A DNA stretch of 64,000 nt from Paracyclopina nana (Eukaryota; Arthropoda; Copepoda; Cyclopoida; Cyclopettidae): positions 744,001 to 808,000 of the forward strand of contig JAGUCH010000004.1 of assembly GCA_019096065.1 (NCBI GenBank). Direction: 5' to 3'. This document shows positions 22,570-34,946 of the stretch, piece after piece. Under the pieces are notes generated by a model that worked only from the letters and a program-made list of their open reading frames with translations, was not told the origin of the DNA and ran no database searches. Both the position numbers and the translations under genes were made by a program. The stretch's first letter is position 1. Every line of letters begins with the position of its first letter.

Positions 22570-23750
22570 TGTCACCAACTGAAGACTGAAATATCACTCC
22601 TTTTTTTACGTATGTATGTGGGTTTTGCTCTGCTCAAAATCGCTTCTCTCTCTTCAACTACGGCTGAAATGTCACCAATTAGGTGATCACCCAAATAAAC
22701 ATCTATTTTCATACCAGCAGTTTGAGTGTGTGCCCTTGGGAGTTTCATTACTTAGATGCGTAGCACGATGTTGCTAAATACTTAAATACTCTAAAAAGTT
22801 TTTCGAGTCAGTTAGATGTTGCTAAGGTAAGAAAAAATATGTTTTGATATTTGAAGAGCATTCGAAAAGTGCACCCAACTTCAGGGTTTCAACATCTTAC
22901 AAGCATTGTATAAATATGCTACTTGCCTACTTTTCTTCGCCTACTGAACGAATTAAGCGTCCAATGCTTCGATACCTCGGATGATTCGAGTGGAGCGTTA
23001 AAATTAAACATGGACTGAAAAACTATCTGGAAATTATAAAAAGTACAGTGGAGTAATTATAGGAGTTATTATGTGTACCGAGGGGCTAATGGTGCAAAAA
23101 AGCACATGTGCATCAAATAATCTTTTTTAAAAACTCAGAGTGTTAGTAATTATAAGGGTAATTTTGCTCATCCGCATTTCAAATACTCTTTGAAAAGCAC
23201 GGAGGGAGTGACTAGACATTATGCCAATAAAAAAACTGGCAAAATTAATCAAGGTTCGAATTTGATAGCATCTTTGCACGTAGTTTTGAAAATATATAGA
23301 AGCAGAGCAACAAATGTCTTCTTGATGCGAGTTTTTCGAGCTCTTCTGCTCTTAAAAAAAGCCTTTACACAAAACGGCCTTTGATTGTTTGATGCAAGTT
23401 TTTCTAAGATGTCACTCTTACTCTGTGACATTGCACTGAATTTTGGAGCAATTTTCTTACTTGTCTAGCCAAGAATTCTCGCTCCGCTCGAATCGTTCTG
23501 ATTTTTAGCAAAATCTTCGCTCTTCAAACACCTATTCAATGCTTTCGCAGGTTTAAATGCTAAAAAGCAAATAAAGGCTTTAGGGAAATGATTTTTGGTC
23601 ATGTGGCACAAAAATAGTTTTAACTTTTTAATTTAGTGACTGTCTCATATTTGTAACAATGCCAAAATACGAAGGAAACTGAGGCTAAATGAAGAAGCCT
23701 TCCATGTTGTTTTCACTTTTACTTCAGAGCTTTCCTCAATTTCGCCTACT
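22570..23750. other. Gap upstream of secreted-protein copy A
   Basis: 1.2 kb of AT-rich sequence up to the foldback element. I see no gene, RNA or repeat that I can define. Confidence 0.5.
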
Positions 23751-23759
23751 GGATTTGAG
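23751..23759. repeat. 9-bp target duplication of foldback element
   Basis: GGATTTGAG stands here and again at 29223-29231, directly outside the two ends of the inverted-repeat element. Confidence 0.85.
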
Positions 23760-25780
23760 CGGGTTGTCCAAAACCCGCACCGACCCGCACTGACCCGCAC
23801 TGACCCGCACTGACCCGCACCAACCCGCACCGATCCGCACCGACCCGCACTGACCCGCACTAACCCGCACCAAGCCGCACCAACCCGCACTGACCCACAC
23901 AAACCTGCACCATACCTCACAAACCAATAGAAAACAAAAAAAAGCTTAAAAAAGGTTTCTGCCAGCATGAACTTTTAAGCAAAACTTCAAAAGCAATTTC
24001 AAACCCGCACCAAGAAGTAACTTTTTTCAAAGTGGTTACTGCAAAAGTTTGCTGGTAGCATGACCTTTCTGGCACAAGTGGCCTTTTGGCCTTTGCAAGA
24101 AAAGTTACTGCAGTGGCTGGCCAGGAAAGAGCCATTTTTGCTCGCCTAGGTAGCGAAGCAAAACTTCAAGGGCAATTGCAGACCCGCGCCAAGAAGTAAC
24201 TTTTTCAAAGTGGTTTCTGCAAAGTTAGCTGGTAGCATGACCTTTATGGCACAAGTGGCCTTTTTGGCCTTTGCAAGAAAAGTTACTGCAGTGGCTGGCC
24301 AAGAAAGAGCCATTTCTGCTCTCCTATGTAGCGAAGCAAAACTTCAAGTGCAATTTCAAACCCGCGCCAAGTAACTTTTTCAAAGTGGTTTCTGCAAAGT
24401 TAGCTGGTAGCATGACCTTTCTGGCACAAGTGGCCTTTTTGGCCTTTGCAAGAAAAGTTACTGCAGTGGCTGGCCAAGAAAGAGCCATTTCTGCTCTCCT
24501 ATGTAGCGAAGCAAAACTTCAAGTGCAATTTCAAACCCGCGCCAAGAAGTAACTTTTTCAAAGTGGTTTCTGCAAAAGTTAGCTGGTAGCATGACCTTTC
24601 TGGCACAAGTGGCCTTTTTGACCTTTGCAAGAAAAGTTACTGCAGTGGCTGGCCAAGAAAGAGCCATTTCTGCTCTCCTATGTAGCGAAGCAAAACTTCA
24701 AGTGCAATTTCAAACCCGCGCCAAGTAACTTTTTCAAAGTGGTTTCTGCAAAAGTTAGCTGGTAGCATGACCTTTCTGGCACAAGTGGCCTTTTTGGCCT
24801 TTGCAAGAAAAGTTACTGCAGTGGCTGGCCAAGAAAGAGCCATTTCTGCTCTCCTATGTAGCGAAGCAAAACTTCAAGTGCAATTTCAAACCCGTGCCAA
24901 GAAGTAACTTTTTTCAAAGTGGTTTCTGCAAAAGTTAGCTGGTAGCATGACCTTTCTGGCACAAGTGGCCTTTGGCCTTTGCAAGAAAAGTTACTGCAGT
25001 GGCTGGCCTAGAAAGAGCCATTTCTGCTCTCCTATGTAAGCGAAACAAAACTTCAAGGGCAATTTCAAACCCGCGCCAAGAAGTAACTTTTTCAAAGTGG
25101 TTACTGCAAAGTTTGCTGGTAGCATGACCTTTCTGGCACAAGTGGCCTTTTTGGCCTTTGCAAGAAAAGTTACTGCAGTGGCTGGCCAAGAAAGAGCCAT
25201 TTCTTCTCTCCTATGTAGCGAAGCAAAACTTCAAGTGCAATTTCAAACCCGCGCCAGAAGTAACTTTTTCAAAGTGGTTTCTGCAAAAGTTAGCTGGTAG
25301 CATGACCTTTATGGCACAAGTGGCCTTTTTGGCCTTTGCAAGAAAAGTTACTGCAGTGGCTGGCCAAGAAAGAGCCATTTTTGCCCTCCTATGTAGAGAA
25401 GCAAAACTTCAAGTGAAATTTAAAACCCGCCCCAAGAAGTAACTTTTTTTAAAGTGGTTACTGCAAAAGTTTGCTGGAAGCAGTACCTTTCTGGCACAAG
25501 TGGCCTTTTTGACCTTTGCAAGAAACGATACTGCAGTGGCTGGCCAAGACAGAGATATCTATGCTCTCCTACGTAGCTGAGCAAAACTTCAAGTGCATTT
25601 TCAAACCCGCGCCAAGAAGTAACTTTTTTCAAAGTGGTTTCTGCAAAAGTTAGCTGGTAGCATGACCTTTATGGCACAAGTGGCCTTTTTGGCCTTTGCA
25701 AGAAAAGTTACTGCAGTGGCTGGCCAAGAAAGAGCCATTTCTGCTCTCCTATGTAGCGAAGCAAAACTTCAAGTGCGATT
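23760..25780. repeat. Foldback left arm
   Basis: 10-bp units (CCGCACTGAC and variants) at 23776-23900, then about ten ~179-bp units from ~24000 to ~25780. Landmark: GTTACTGCAGTGGCTGGCC once per unit. Unit length varies by 1-4 bp from small indels. Confidence 0.92.
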
Positions 25781-26339
25781 CAATTTCCAAATTTTCTCAG
25801 CTTTTTCTCATACCAGGGTTTATTTTTTCACTGGAAAATAAAGTGTCTCCCGACTCACTATTAAGCTAAAAACGATGCCACTCAATTTACTTAAGAAAAC
25901 TAAGCAACAAAACGGTTGTAGCAGGAACCCGGGACTGTGTTGCTTGGGCGCCTCCACCCGCCTTCCTGGTGGAAGTCACATGTTTAAGATGATCAGTAAA
26001 TACATGGCTATAATCTAGTAAACATCTCTATGCATTATCTCGTAAGAGCGTTGCGTGTCGGGCTAACAGTGTGTTCAAACTCCCACACTTACATAGTACA
26101 GCATCAAGTTTTTAGAATGGGATAGTCTTGAAATTTCAAGCCAACAAGGATTTGCGATTACAGGTAGAGAATAAGACATATTTTACTAAAAAAGAGTTCA
26201 ATCCGTGAGTTTTTTGGCTATTGCCAATTTCAACATATATATCAAGTTTTTTGAGTAAGGACTGGTTCTGGACCCTTTTGGACCCTTTTGGACCTAACAC
26301 ATGAGGTCCAATCAGCAGTTGGGCCTAGAAAAGGTCCTG
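25781..26339. other. Foldback central spacer
   Basis: About 560 bp of single-copy sequence between the arms. It has a short triplication of TTTTGGACC near 26275-26296. No transposase or other gene is visible. Confidence 0.7.
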
Positions 26340-29222
26340 CTTCACAACATAGGTGAGAAGAAATGGCTCTTTCTTGGCCAGCCACTGCAGTAACTTTTCT
26401 TGCAAAGGCCAAAAAGGCCACTTGTGCCAGAAAGGTCATGCTACCAGCTAACTTTTGCAGTAACCACTTTGAAAAAAGTTACTTCTTGGTGCGGGTTTGA
26501 AATTGCACTTGAAGTTTTGCTTCGCTACATAGGAGAGCAGAAATGGCTCTTTCTTGGCCAGCCACTGCAGTAACTTTTCTTGCAAAGGCCAAAAAGGCCA
26601 CTTGTGCCAGAAAGGTCATGCTACCAGCTAACTTTTGCAGAAACCACTTTGAAAAAGTTACTTCTTGGCGCGGGTTTGAAATTGCACTTGAAGTTTTGCT
26701 TCGCTACATAGGAGAGCAGAAATGGCTCTTTCTTGGCCAGCCACTGCAGTAACTTTTCTTGCAAAGGCCAAAAAGGCCACTTGTGCCAGAAAGGTCATGC
26801 TACCAGCAAACTTTTGCAGAAACCACTTTGAAAAAGTTACTTCTTAGTGCGGGTTTGAAATTGCACTTGAAGTTTTGCTTCACTACATAGGAGAGCAGAA
26901 ATGGCTCTTTCTTGGCCAGCCACTGCAGTAACTTTTCTTGCAAAGGTCAAAAAGGCCACTTGTGCCGGAAAGGTCATGCTACCAGCTAACTTTTGCAGTA
27001 ACCACTTTGAAAAAGTTACTTCTTGGCGCGGGTTTGAAATTGCACTTGAAGTTTTGCTTCGCTACATAGGAGAGCAAAAATGGCTCTTTCTTGGCCAGCC
27101 ACTGCAGTAACTTTTCTTGCAAAGGCCAAAAAGGCCACTTGTGCCATAAAGGTCATGCTACCAGCAAACTTTGCAGTAACCACTTTGAAAAAAGTTACTT
27201 CTTGGCGCGGGTTTGAAATTGCCCTTGAAGTTTTGCTTCGCTACATAGGAGAGCAGAAATGGCTCTTTCTTGGCCAGCCACTGCAGTAACTTTTCTTGCA
27301 AAGGCCAAAAAGGCCACTTGTGCCAGAAAGGTCATGCTACCAGCTAACTTTGCAGAAACCACTTTGAAAAAAGTTACTTCTTGGCGCGGGTTTGAAATTG
27401 CACTTGAAGTTTTGCTTCGCTACATAGGAGAGCAGAAATGGCTCTTTCTGTGCCAGCCACTGCAGTAACTTTTCTTGCAAAGGCCAAAAGGCCACTTGTG
27501 CCAGAAAGGTCATGCTACCAGCTAACTTTTGCAGAAACCACTTTGAAAAAGTTACTTCTTGGCGCGGGTTTGAAATTGCACTTGAAGTTTTGCTTCGCTA
27601 CATAGGAGAGCAGAAATGGCTCTTTCTTGGCCAGCCACTGCAGTAACTTTTCTTGCAAAGGCCAAAAAGGCCACTTGTGCCAGAAAGGTCATGCTACCAG
27701 CTAACTTTTGCAGAAACCACTTTGAAAAAGTTACTTCTTGGCGCGGGTTTGAAATTGCACTTGAAGTTTTGCTTCGCTACATAGGAGAGCAGAAATGGCT
27801 CTTTCTTGGCCAGCCACTGCAGTAACTTTTCTTGCAAAGGCCAAAAAGGCCACTTGTGCCAGAAAGGTCATGCTACCAGCAAACTTTTGCAGAAACCACT
27901 TTGAAAAAAGTTACTTCTTGGCGCGGGTTTGAAATTGCACTTGAAGTTTTGCTTCGCTACATAGGAGAGCAGAAATGGCTCTTTCTTGGCCAGCCACTGC
28001 AGTAACTTTTCTTGCAAAGGTCAAAAAGGCCACTTGTGCCGGAAAGGTCATGCTACCAGCTAACTTTTGCAGAAACCACTTTGAAAAAAGTTACTTCTTG
28101 GCGGGTTTGAAATTGCACTTGAAGTTTTGCTTCGCTACATAGGAGAGCAGAAATGGCTCTTTCTTGGCCAGCCACTGCAGTAACTTTTCTTGCAAAGGTC
28201 AAAAAGGCCACTTGTGCCAGAAAGGTCATGCTACCAGCTAACATTTGCAGAAACCACTTTGAAAAAGTTACTTCTTGGCGCGGGTTTGAAATTGCACTTG
28301 AAGTTTTGCTTCGCTACATAGGAGAGCAGAAATGGCTCTTTCTTGGCCAGCCACTGCAGTAACTTTTCTTGCAAAGGTCAAAAAGGCCACTTGTGCCAGA
28401 AAGGTCATGCTACCAGCTAACATTTGCAGAAACCCCTTTGAAAAAAGTTACTTCTTGGCGCGGGTTTGAAATTGCACTTGAAGTTTTGCTTCGCTACATA
28501 GGAGAGCAGAAATGGCTCTTTCTTGGCCAGCCACTGCAGTGACTTTTCTTGCATAGGCCAAAAAGGCCACTTGTGCCAGAAAGGTCATGCTACCAGCAAA
28601 CTTTTGCAGAAACCACTTTGAAAAACGTTCCTTCTTGGCGCGGGTTTGAAATTGCACTTGAAGTTTTGCTTCGCTACATAGGAGAGCAGAAATGGCTCTT
28701 TCTTGGCCAGCCACTGCAGTAACTTTTCTTGCAAAGGCCAAAACGGCCACTTGTGCCAGAAAGGTCATGCTACCAGCTAACTTTTGCAGTAACCACTTTG
28801 AAAAAAGTTACTTCTTGGCGCGGGTTTGAAATTGCACTTGAAGTTTTGCTTCGCTACAAAGGAGAGCAGAAATGGCTCTTTCTTGGCCAGCCACTGCAGT
28901 AACCACTTTAAAATTTGAAGTTTTAACTTCTTGCTAGCTTGCACCTGACATTTCCACTTGAAGTTATTCTTTTTAGATAGTTTTGATAAACAGCTTTATT
29001 CATGGCCAGTTGTGCCCAAAAGCTTTAGCTTGCTACTGATAAAGTGCATTATCTACTTTTAGTTTGCTTTTTATTGGTTTTTTTTTGGTTTGTGTGGTAT
29101 GGTGCGGGTTGGTGCGGGTTGGTGCGGGTTGGTGCGGGTTGGTGCGGGTTGGTGCGGGTTGGTGCGGGTTGGTGCGGGTCGGCGCGGGTTGGTGCGGGTC
29201 GGCGCAGCTTTTAGACGCAGCC
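26340..29222. repeat. Foldback right arm
   Basis: About fourteen ~179-bp units (landmark GGCCAGCCACTGCAGTAAC) from 26340 to ~28915, a short unique stretch, then GGTGCGGGTT 10-bp units at about 29101-29200 and the terminal 22 bp. It is the inverse of the left arm with four or so extra units. Confidence 0.92.
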
Positions 29223-29231
29223 GGATTTGAG

Positions 29232-29659
29232 GATTGATTATTTTAGCTTCACCTGAATTTGCCATAATTTGTTACTTTCCCAATTCTACGTTGATGGTTT
29301 TCGGGGTTCTCAAGAACTTTGTACGAGTAAATCTTGGCCACTTTTTTAAAACAAGATACGATAGCAGAGTTGGAAAGTTTCATTTTAAGGCTTTCCAAAG
29401 CATTCTAACCCCCCAATTTTAAACATCAAAAATCCCTTTACCAAATTCAAATAAAGTGATCAACTTTAAAATTGTGAACATTTTGGCAATTGACTTGAAA
29501 ATCACATTAAATCAATGAAAGTGGGCGCTTTTATCAGCAAAGATGACTTTCAATATTGTTGTTAATATTTACATTTTTCAATGGACAAATTTATGGGTAA
29601 TTTTTATAGATTTGCAATAAGCTGTGCTGTATTAAGATTAATTGGCAACAAATAGACTT
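29232..29659. other. Gap between foldback element and XYLT
   Basis: 428 bp, presumably including the XYLT 3' UTR. I see nothing else in it. Confidence 0.5.
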
Positions 29660-32104
29660 TTAAAGCTCTGTAACAGAAGATTTTGGATCAGGAGACAAAG
29701 AGCTCCAAGTTGTACTTTGACAAGCTTTCTCTCCATTGCATACTTCATTGGCAGGAAATTTGGCTTGAATCCATTGATCGATTGAAGATTCTTCATGGTG
29801 CTTTTCAGCAATTTTCCTCATTTTCACAGCAGACAAGGCCGCGTTTTCCTTGTCTCCCGAGGAAGCTTCTTCAGCAACGACAGCAGGCTTGTCATGGTGA
29901 CTGCCAACGACCAAAAAGTCAACTTCGTGCATGACATCAAGCATGAGCACCAGAGCAGTCCAAATTCCGCGTGGAATGATTGATTCAGCAGAGGACGGAA
30001 ATGGCAAGAATGTGAAACCAGCCGTAGCATTCATTTTGACGTTTCTGGCAGAAGCAACCAAGTCACCGAGAGGGCTAATCCACAAGACGGACCCTGAGAT
30101 TTCGCCCAAATTGCTTTCTGCATTGAATTCTATCAGTAATTGAGGCTTGTCATGCTGGCCAATGACTGACAATGGATTCCTGAAGGTTTGCTCCTTGATG
30201 TCAAAGCCATTGCTCACAGTGAGCTTGACAGTTGAGCTTTGAGCCCGGCTGACAACGAGATCATGACGACATTCCACAATGCGATCATGGCCAAGCATGA
30301 TGAGAATACTGGCGAGCCTGTCATGCTCATAAAGGGCATGAATTTGAGTCACTTGCAACTCATGCTCCGGAATGCTGAAAGTTTCGAGGCAATGCTTGGC
30401 CAGCAGATTGGCCAAGTGAAAATTGGCACCGCCTTCAACATCATCCAAGTGGTGGAAAATGTTCTCCCAATACTTGTCCCTTGCCTCGTGCTCGTGCTGG
30501 TCACGCTGGCCAAACACCCAATCGTCAATGTCATTGAGGATCGATTGGGACAAGGTGGGATCGAACTTCCTCGCAAAGTAGACGGATCTCGATTTGGAAT
30601 TGAGTATGCGCTTCCAATCAGTCGGCTTGAACACATTGGGGCTGCATCCACACCAATCGACGACAGCCTTGTGCTGGCAACGACAACCGAGCTGACGCTT
30701 CCAGTTGGTCACTCTGAGATTGTTGTTGACATAGCTGGAGCAGAACCGGGAGTTTTTCAGCGTGGTGTGGAAAAACGACTCGGCTGGAAGGAGCGTGTGG
30801 TTGAAGATCTTGAGCAAGGCGTGCAGAAGCTGATCCGGGTCTGAGAGCAAGTAGTCGACAAAGCTCCTCTCGAGGCACACCCAATCGGAGCCTCCGTCCA
30901 GAGTGATGCCATGTGGGAGCCCACGTGGTCCGAGGCGGAACATGTGGTTGTCACACTCGTGAAAGGTCCGGTCCAAGCCTTGCTTCCTGATGAACGTCTC
31001 GATGTCACGCCCGTGAGATTTCACATAATTCCTGCCGTAGCCTTGTACCAGGAACTCCTTGAACTCGGACGGAGGCTTGAGAATGTAGTCGGACTCTGAC
31101 AGGTTGATGAAGTAGTCAAAGTGCCAATTCAGCGCCAGCATTTCCCGCATGCAGCCCATCATCATTTTGAGCAGTGAAGCACCGCCCCAAATCGTTGCCC
31201 ACCTCTTGTCAGTCACTTTGACATTGCCAGCAAAGCGTTCCTCGAGGAGTGTCTTCTTGAGATTCCGATGGAGGTAACCACTGCGTGAGTCCACGTGGAA
31301 GTAGAAATAGTCGGAAGGATTGTAGACTAGTTTGAACAGCCTTAGAATTTGCCTCAGTGACCGGCCGTGCACGACAAACAGGTAGGCAACTCTCACTGAT
31401 GACGTTTTCTTCTTCCCTTCTGAGAGCTTGACAGCTGGCAGAAAGCGAGACTGGTAGACGTTCATGGTTAGGTAGCCGCCGCAAAACGCGTTGACATCAC
31501 CAGGGCAAGGGAGGTTGCATTCCAGCTCATCCAATCTGGATGACGATGTCACGTCGATTCTGGAGTTGCCACAAAAGCACTCGAAGGAATACTGAACTCC
31601 GGCAAAGTCGTAGCCGGACTCGGCGCAATATCGGACACATTCCTTGGGTGAGTTGGTGGCCTTTCGCCGATTGACTGGCCCCTCGAGGAGCCTTTGAGTG
31701 AACGAGTCTTTGAAGCAGCCAACATAGGCATCACGGAGATCTTGATCTCGGATTTGAACTTGGCAAAATGAAGGCACATACTTGGGGTAGATTCCATCAG
31801 CCGTCATGGACTCGCATGCGATTTTCTCCAACTCGTGGCGGCAATTTGGAGACTTGGCACGACTAATGGCACTTTTGGCATCCTTGTGCAGTAGACTCGG
31901 ATCGCAGAAAGCGTCGGAAACGAGGGGCGTATTTTGCTCCCAGCCATTCAAAACAAGTAGGCACAAAAAGTTTGCCAAAATGATGAGCGTCAAAACGAGA
32001 ATGACATTTTGCTTCGGCTCGGCGTCGGCCTTTTTGGGACTGAGCCGGTCATCAAGAAGCCTTTTATCTGAACTTTTGCGAACGGTTCTCCGTCGTGGCT
32101 CCAT
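29660..32104 (-). CDS. XYLT: Peptide O-xylosyltransferase
   Basis: This Golgi enzyme transfers xylose from UDP-xylose to serine of core proteins, the first step of glycosaminoglycan linkage synthesis. A single uninterrupted frame of 814 residues (vertebrate 865-959). It has a basic cytosolic N-terminus and a type II membrane anchor at about 33-52. A WSC domain follows at about 128-222 (YVGCFKD, CVRYCAESGYDFAGVQ, CFCGNS, FCGG). The Branch glycosyltransferase domain (RVAYLFVVHGR, FYFHVDSRS, NLSESDYILK, GSDWVCLER) is at about 240-500, then the xylosyltransferase C-terminal domain. The lack of introns stands out, since most genes here have them. It starts head to head with DNAJC11, 482 bp apart. 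Confidence 0.95.
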   Translation of the reverse strand: MEPRRRTVRKSSDKRLLDDRLSPKKADAEPKQNVILVLTLIILANFLCLLVLNGWEQNTPLVSDAFCDPSLLHKDAKSAISRAKSPNCRHELEKIACESMTADGIYPKYVPSFCQVQIRDQDLRDAYVGCFKDSFTQRLLEGPVNRRKATNSPKECVRYCAESGYDFAGVQYSFECFCGNSRIDVTSSSRLDELECNLPCPGDVNAFCGGYLTMNVYQSRFLPAVKLSEGKKKTSSVRVAYLFVVHGRSLRQILRLFKLVYNPSDYFYFHVDSRSGYLHRNLKKTLLEERFAGNVKVTDKRWATIWGGASLLKMMMGCMREMLALNWHFDYFINLSESDYILKPPSEFKEFLVQGYGRNYVKSHGRDIETFIRKQGLDRTFHECDNHMFRLGPRGLPHGITLDGGSDWVCLERSFVDYLLSDPDQLLHALLKIFNHTLLPAESFFHTTLKNSRFCSSYVNNNLRVTNWKRQLGCRCQHKAVVDWCGCSPNVFKPTDWKRILNSKSRSVYFARKFDPTLSQSILNDIDDWVFGQRDQHEHEARDKYWENIFHHLDDVEGGANFHLANLLAKHCLETFSIPEHELQVTQIHALYEHDRLASILIMLGHDRIVECRHDLVVSRAQSSTVKLTVSNGFDIKEQTFRNPLSVIGQHDKPQLLIEFNAESNLGEISGSVLWISPLGDLVASARNVKMNATAGFTFLPFPSSAESIIPRGIWTALVLMLDVMHEVDFLVVGSHHDKPAVVAEEASSGDKENAALSAVKMRKIAEKHHEESSIDQWIQAKFPANEVCNGEKACQSTTWSSLSPDPKSSVTEL

Positions 32105-32586
32105 TTCATGGGCATTTCTCTGCTCGCGAGAGTTATCACACTTTCGCGATAAAACTATTCAAATTTCAAAATCAGGCAATCAGCTGACTCCCATTAAAAA
32201 CATTGATAGTTTCCCAGATCTATTATGTTTTTCGGAAATACCTTTTTGGCGTTATTCGGCCTATCTTGAGGATTAACATATCAATAGAGCCGCGCACTTT
32301 AAAAATCGAGTTGAGCTGCCAGATTTGTACTTTTAGAGATTCGAGCCGGAATGGCCAAAAATGGTCATAATCAATGTTTTCCTGCGCATAATGTGAAAAT
32401 AACTCTGAGAAAAACTCGGGAAATGACATTTGTAAACAAAGTTACGCGCAGTGAATTTCAAGTCACTTATGCTCCGCAGATGGTATTTTTAGCGAGTTTC
32501 TGGCGATTTCTTCCGCTTCAAGTCTAGATCCTTTATACTATTTTCTGAAATGGACGTAAACAAGAATTGAGAAAAATCACTCTAAA
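32105..32586. promoter_or_regulatory. Divergent XYLT/DNAJC11 promoter region
   Basis: 482 bp between two opposite start codons, presumably holding both promoters. I see no specific motif I would defend. Confidence 0.45.
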
Positions 32587-34946
32587 ATGGCCAGCGACGA
32601 TGAAATGCCTCGCGATCATTTCGGCGAAGATGAAGATGGCGATGACAACCTTAATCCCAAAGAGTTTTCGCCGGAAAACAACACGGAGCTGTACAACTTT
32701 CTGCATGTCTCTCGCACTGCCACTCAAGAGGAGATCACTTCAGCCTACCGAAAATTGTGCAGACTCTACCACCCGGATAAGCACCAGGATGAGGAGAAGA
32801 AGAAGTATGCCGCTGTGATGCAGCAAAAGCTGCAAAATGTCTACGAAGTGCTCAAAGATCCGCATAAACGAGCAGTTTACGACTCCCTGGGTGAAGACGG
32901 GATCCAGGGAAAAGTGTGGGAGGTCATACCCAGGTCCAAGTCTCCGAATGCCATCAGAGAAGAGTTTGAAAGGCTGGAAAAGTAAGGAGGAGCCTTCAAT
33001 TCAAATTGAAATTTGAATTATGGCCTTTTTATTTAGGGATCGAGAGGAGCGCATGCTGGAGCGACGAACGAATCCCTCCTCAACGCTGAAAATGGGCATC
33101 AATGCCACCGACTTGTTTGAGCGGTACATGTACGATGAGATCTATGACGATGTCATCGAGCCTTCCCTGCCATATTTGGAGGTGACGGAAGTTTCCATTG
33201 GCCAGTCCATAGAAGCTCCCCTCTCGATGACTGACAAGCTGGTGCTCTCGGGCCAAGTGAGCTCTTTCAATGGCAAGGGCTCGGGCTCAGTCTCGTGTGC
33301 GTTGAACCGAACGCATTCGCGCAACGGCTGGCACCAATTCGAGGCCGCTTTTGGCAATGGGCCATTTGTTGGTGGGAAGTTCTACCGCAAACTGACCACC
33401 AATTCCTACATCACTTTTTCGGGTAATTGATTCTTTGCAATGCCTCGAAAAATAACCTATTTTGCCTGTCATTAACAGGTGGCATCAATATTTACTCCGG
33501 TGGACTGAGGCCTTCCTACGATGTGAGCTTAGGGCACACGTTGAGCAAAAACCTGAGAGGCTATTTGAGCTATGGTGTCAACTACGACTGTGAAGATGTC
33601 AACGACGCTTTCTACATCACTGAGCAAGGATCGGGCGTGAAAACGATGGTGGTGTACAACACGCCCAGCTTTGACGTCACGTCCCTCTTCCAAATTGGAG
33701 TCCCCTTCTCTTTCATCACTGTGAATATGACGAAAAAGTTCAAGACCACCGATGCCAAGTTGAGGAATACCATCACGGTGGGCACCTTTGGTGCCGTCTT
33801 CAAGTATGGCATTGAACGCAGGATCTCCTCTCAGAGTGTCATCAAAGCCACGATGGAATTTGGCGTTCCATCTGGTGTCACATTGACAATTCGCCTTGAT
33901 CGAGCTTCGCAAGCGTACACATTTCCCCTTCACTTGTCAGACCAGGTAGTACTTTTTAAAATGCCTAAAAATGCTGATAGTTAAAAAGTCTTCCTCCTAC
34001 AACTCAAATTGGAAATTGCTATCTCAGCTAATAATAATAATGACCTTTGAGCATAGTTAATTCTACCCTACGCAAATTACTTTTTAAATTGTTTCTCATT
34101 GTTCTGGGGAAATTTCGAAATAGCTTGCTGATTTTTCTCTTACAGATTCTGTTCCAACCGTTGTTTTATGGTACTGTGACTCCATTACTGGCCTGGTTTG
34201 CTCTGAAGAAACTCATCCTTGATCCGTGGGAGGCGAGAAAGAAGGCCAAAATCCTTGAGGAGGCCAAGGATGAAAAGAACAAAAAGTAGACACAAAGAGC
34301 ATTGAGACGCGAGTCAACGTTCATTTCCCTCTTTTATGTTCCAGATTGTTTGAAGCTAAAAAGGATGCGGCTCACTCAGTGGAACTGATGCGCGAACGCT
34401 ACCACGGAATTTGTGCAGATGAAACTGCCAAGAATGGCCTCATTATCATCGTTGCACTCTATGGAAAATTGTTGAACGGTAAAAAGCAATTTGAATTTGT
34501 CCCTCACGGCCACATTGACATTTCTAATTGCCGAAATGATTACCACATTATTATTAGCATTATGGCTACTCTGGGAAAAACTGTCCTACATTTACTTTTC
34601 TTCAGAGTATAACGAGTTCTTGCCTGATGTGAATGCTGTGATGGAAACCGCAATCTCCACTCCAGAGGCCGTGGAAGTTGGCACCGTTTTGGCCTCCTCG
34701 CATTCAGAAGTCATCGATGTCACAATTGCAGTGCAATGCCTCGTTGAAGAACCGAGTAAACTTGTGCTCTACGAAGGCAGCAAAATCGGCCTGGCTGGCT
34801 TCTTTGATCCATGCTTTGCATCCGAGGACACGAAGCACCTGCTCATACGTTACACGTATCAGGGACGTTTGCATCAAGTGCTCATAGAGGACAAGGAGCA
34901 ATTGAGGTGTCCTCGGTTAGCCCACCAATTGCCAGCCTCAGATTAG
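32587..34946 (+). CDS. DNAJC11: DnaJ homolog C11 (mitochondrial MICOS-associated)
   Basis: DNAJC11 is a J-domain protein of the outer mitochondrial membrane tied to the MIB/MICOS complex and cristae shape. Exons: 32587-32981, 33037-33422, 33479-33945, 34146-34285, 34345-34478 and 34606-34946, with phases agreeing throughout, giving 620 residues (human 559). The J-domain is at about 36-100 (LYNFLHVSRTATQEEI, HPD in LYHPDKHQ, AVYDSLGEDG). A beta-rich central region and the C-terminal DUF3395-type domain (LFEAKKDAAHSVELM, LIRYTYQGRLHQVLIED) follow. The next gene starts only 196 bp downstream on the same strand with no AATAAA between them. Confidence 0.94.

Larger units (their letters stand above)
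23760..29222. mobile_element. 5.46-kb foldback (FB-like) transposon
   Basis: Two long inverted arms enclose a ~560-bp spacer. Each arm begins with a ~22-bp end that aligns without gaps between sides, then short 10-bp tandem repeats (GGTGCGGGTT), then ~100-200 bp of matching AT-rich sequence, then ~179-bp tandem repeats. A perfect 9-bp duplication GGATTTGAG flanks it. Arms made of tandem repeats plus a 9-bp duplication are the hallmarks of Drosophila FB elements, now placed near the MULE superfamily. No transposase is present, so it must be moved in trans. Open frames of ~69 codons in each unit are by-products of the repeat, since 179 is not a multiple of 3. Confidence 0.92.

Noticed and set aside
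23645-23968. Open frames with Cys-Gly-Ser-Val repeats (GAGQCGSVRV type)
   Set aside because: They come from the 10-bp GTGCGGGT repeat at the end of the foldback element.
24271-28768. Many ~60-106-codon open frames starting MALSWPATAVTFLAK or similar on both strands
   Set aside because: They are one repeat unit read in shifting frames; the 179-bp period is not a multiple of 3, and frames differ between copies. No sign of a protein repeat.
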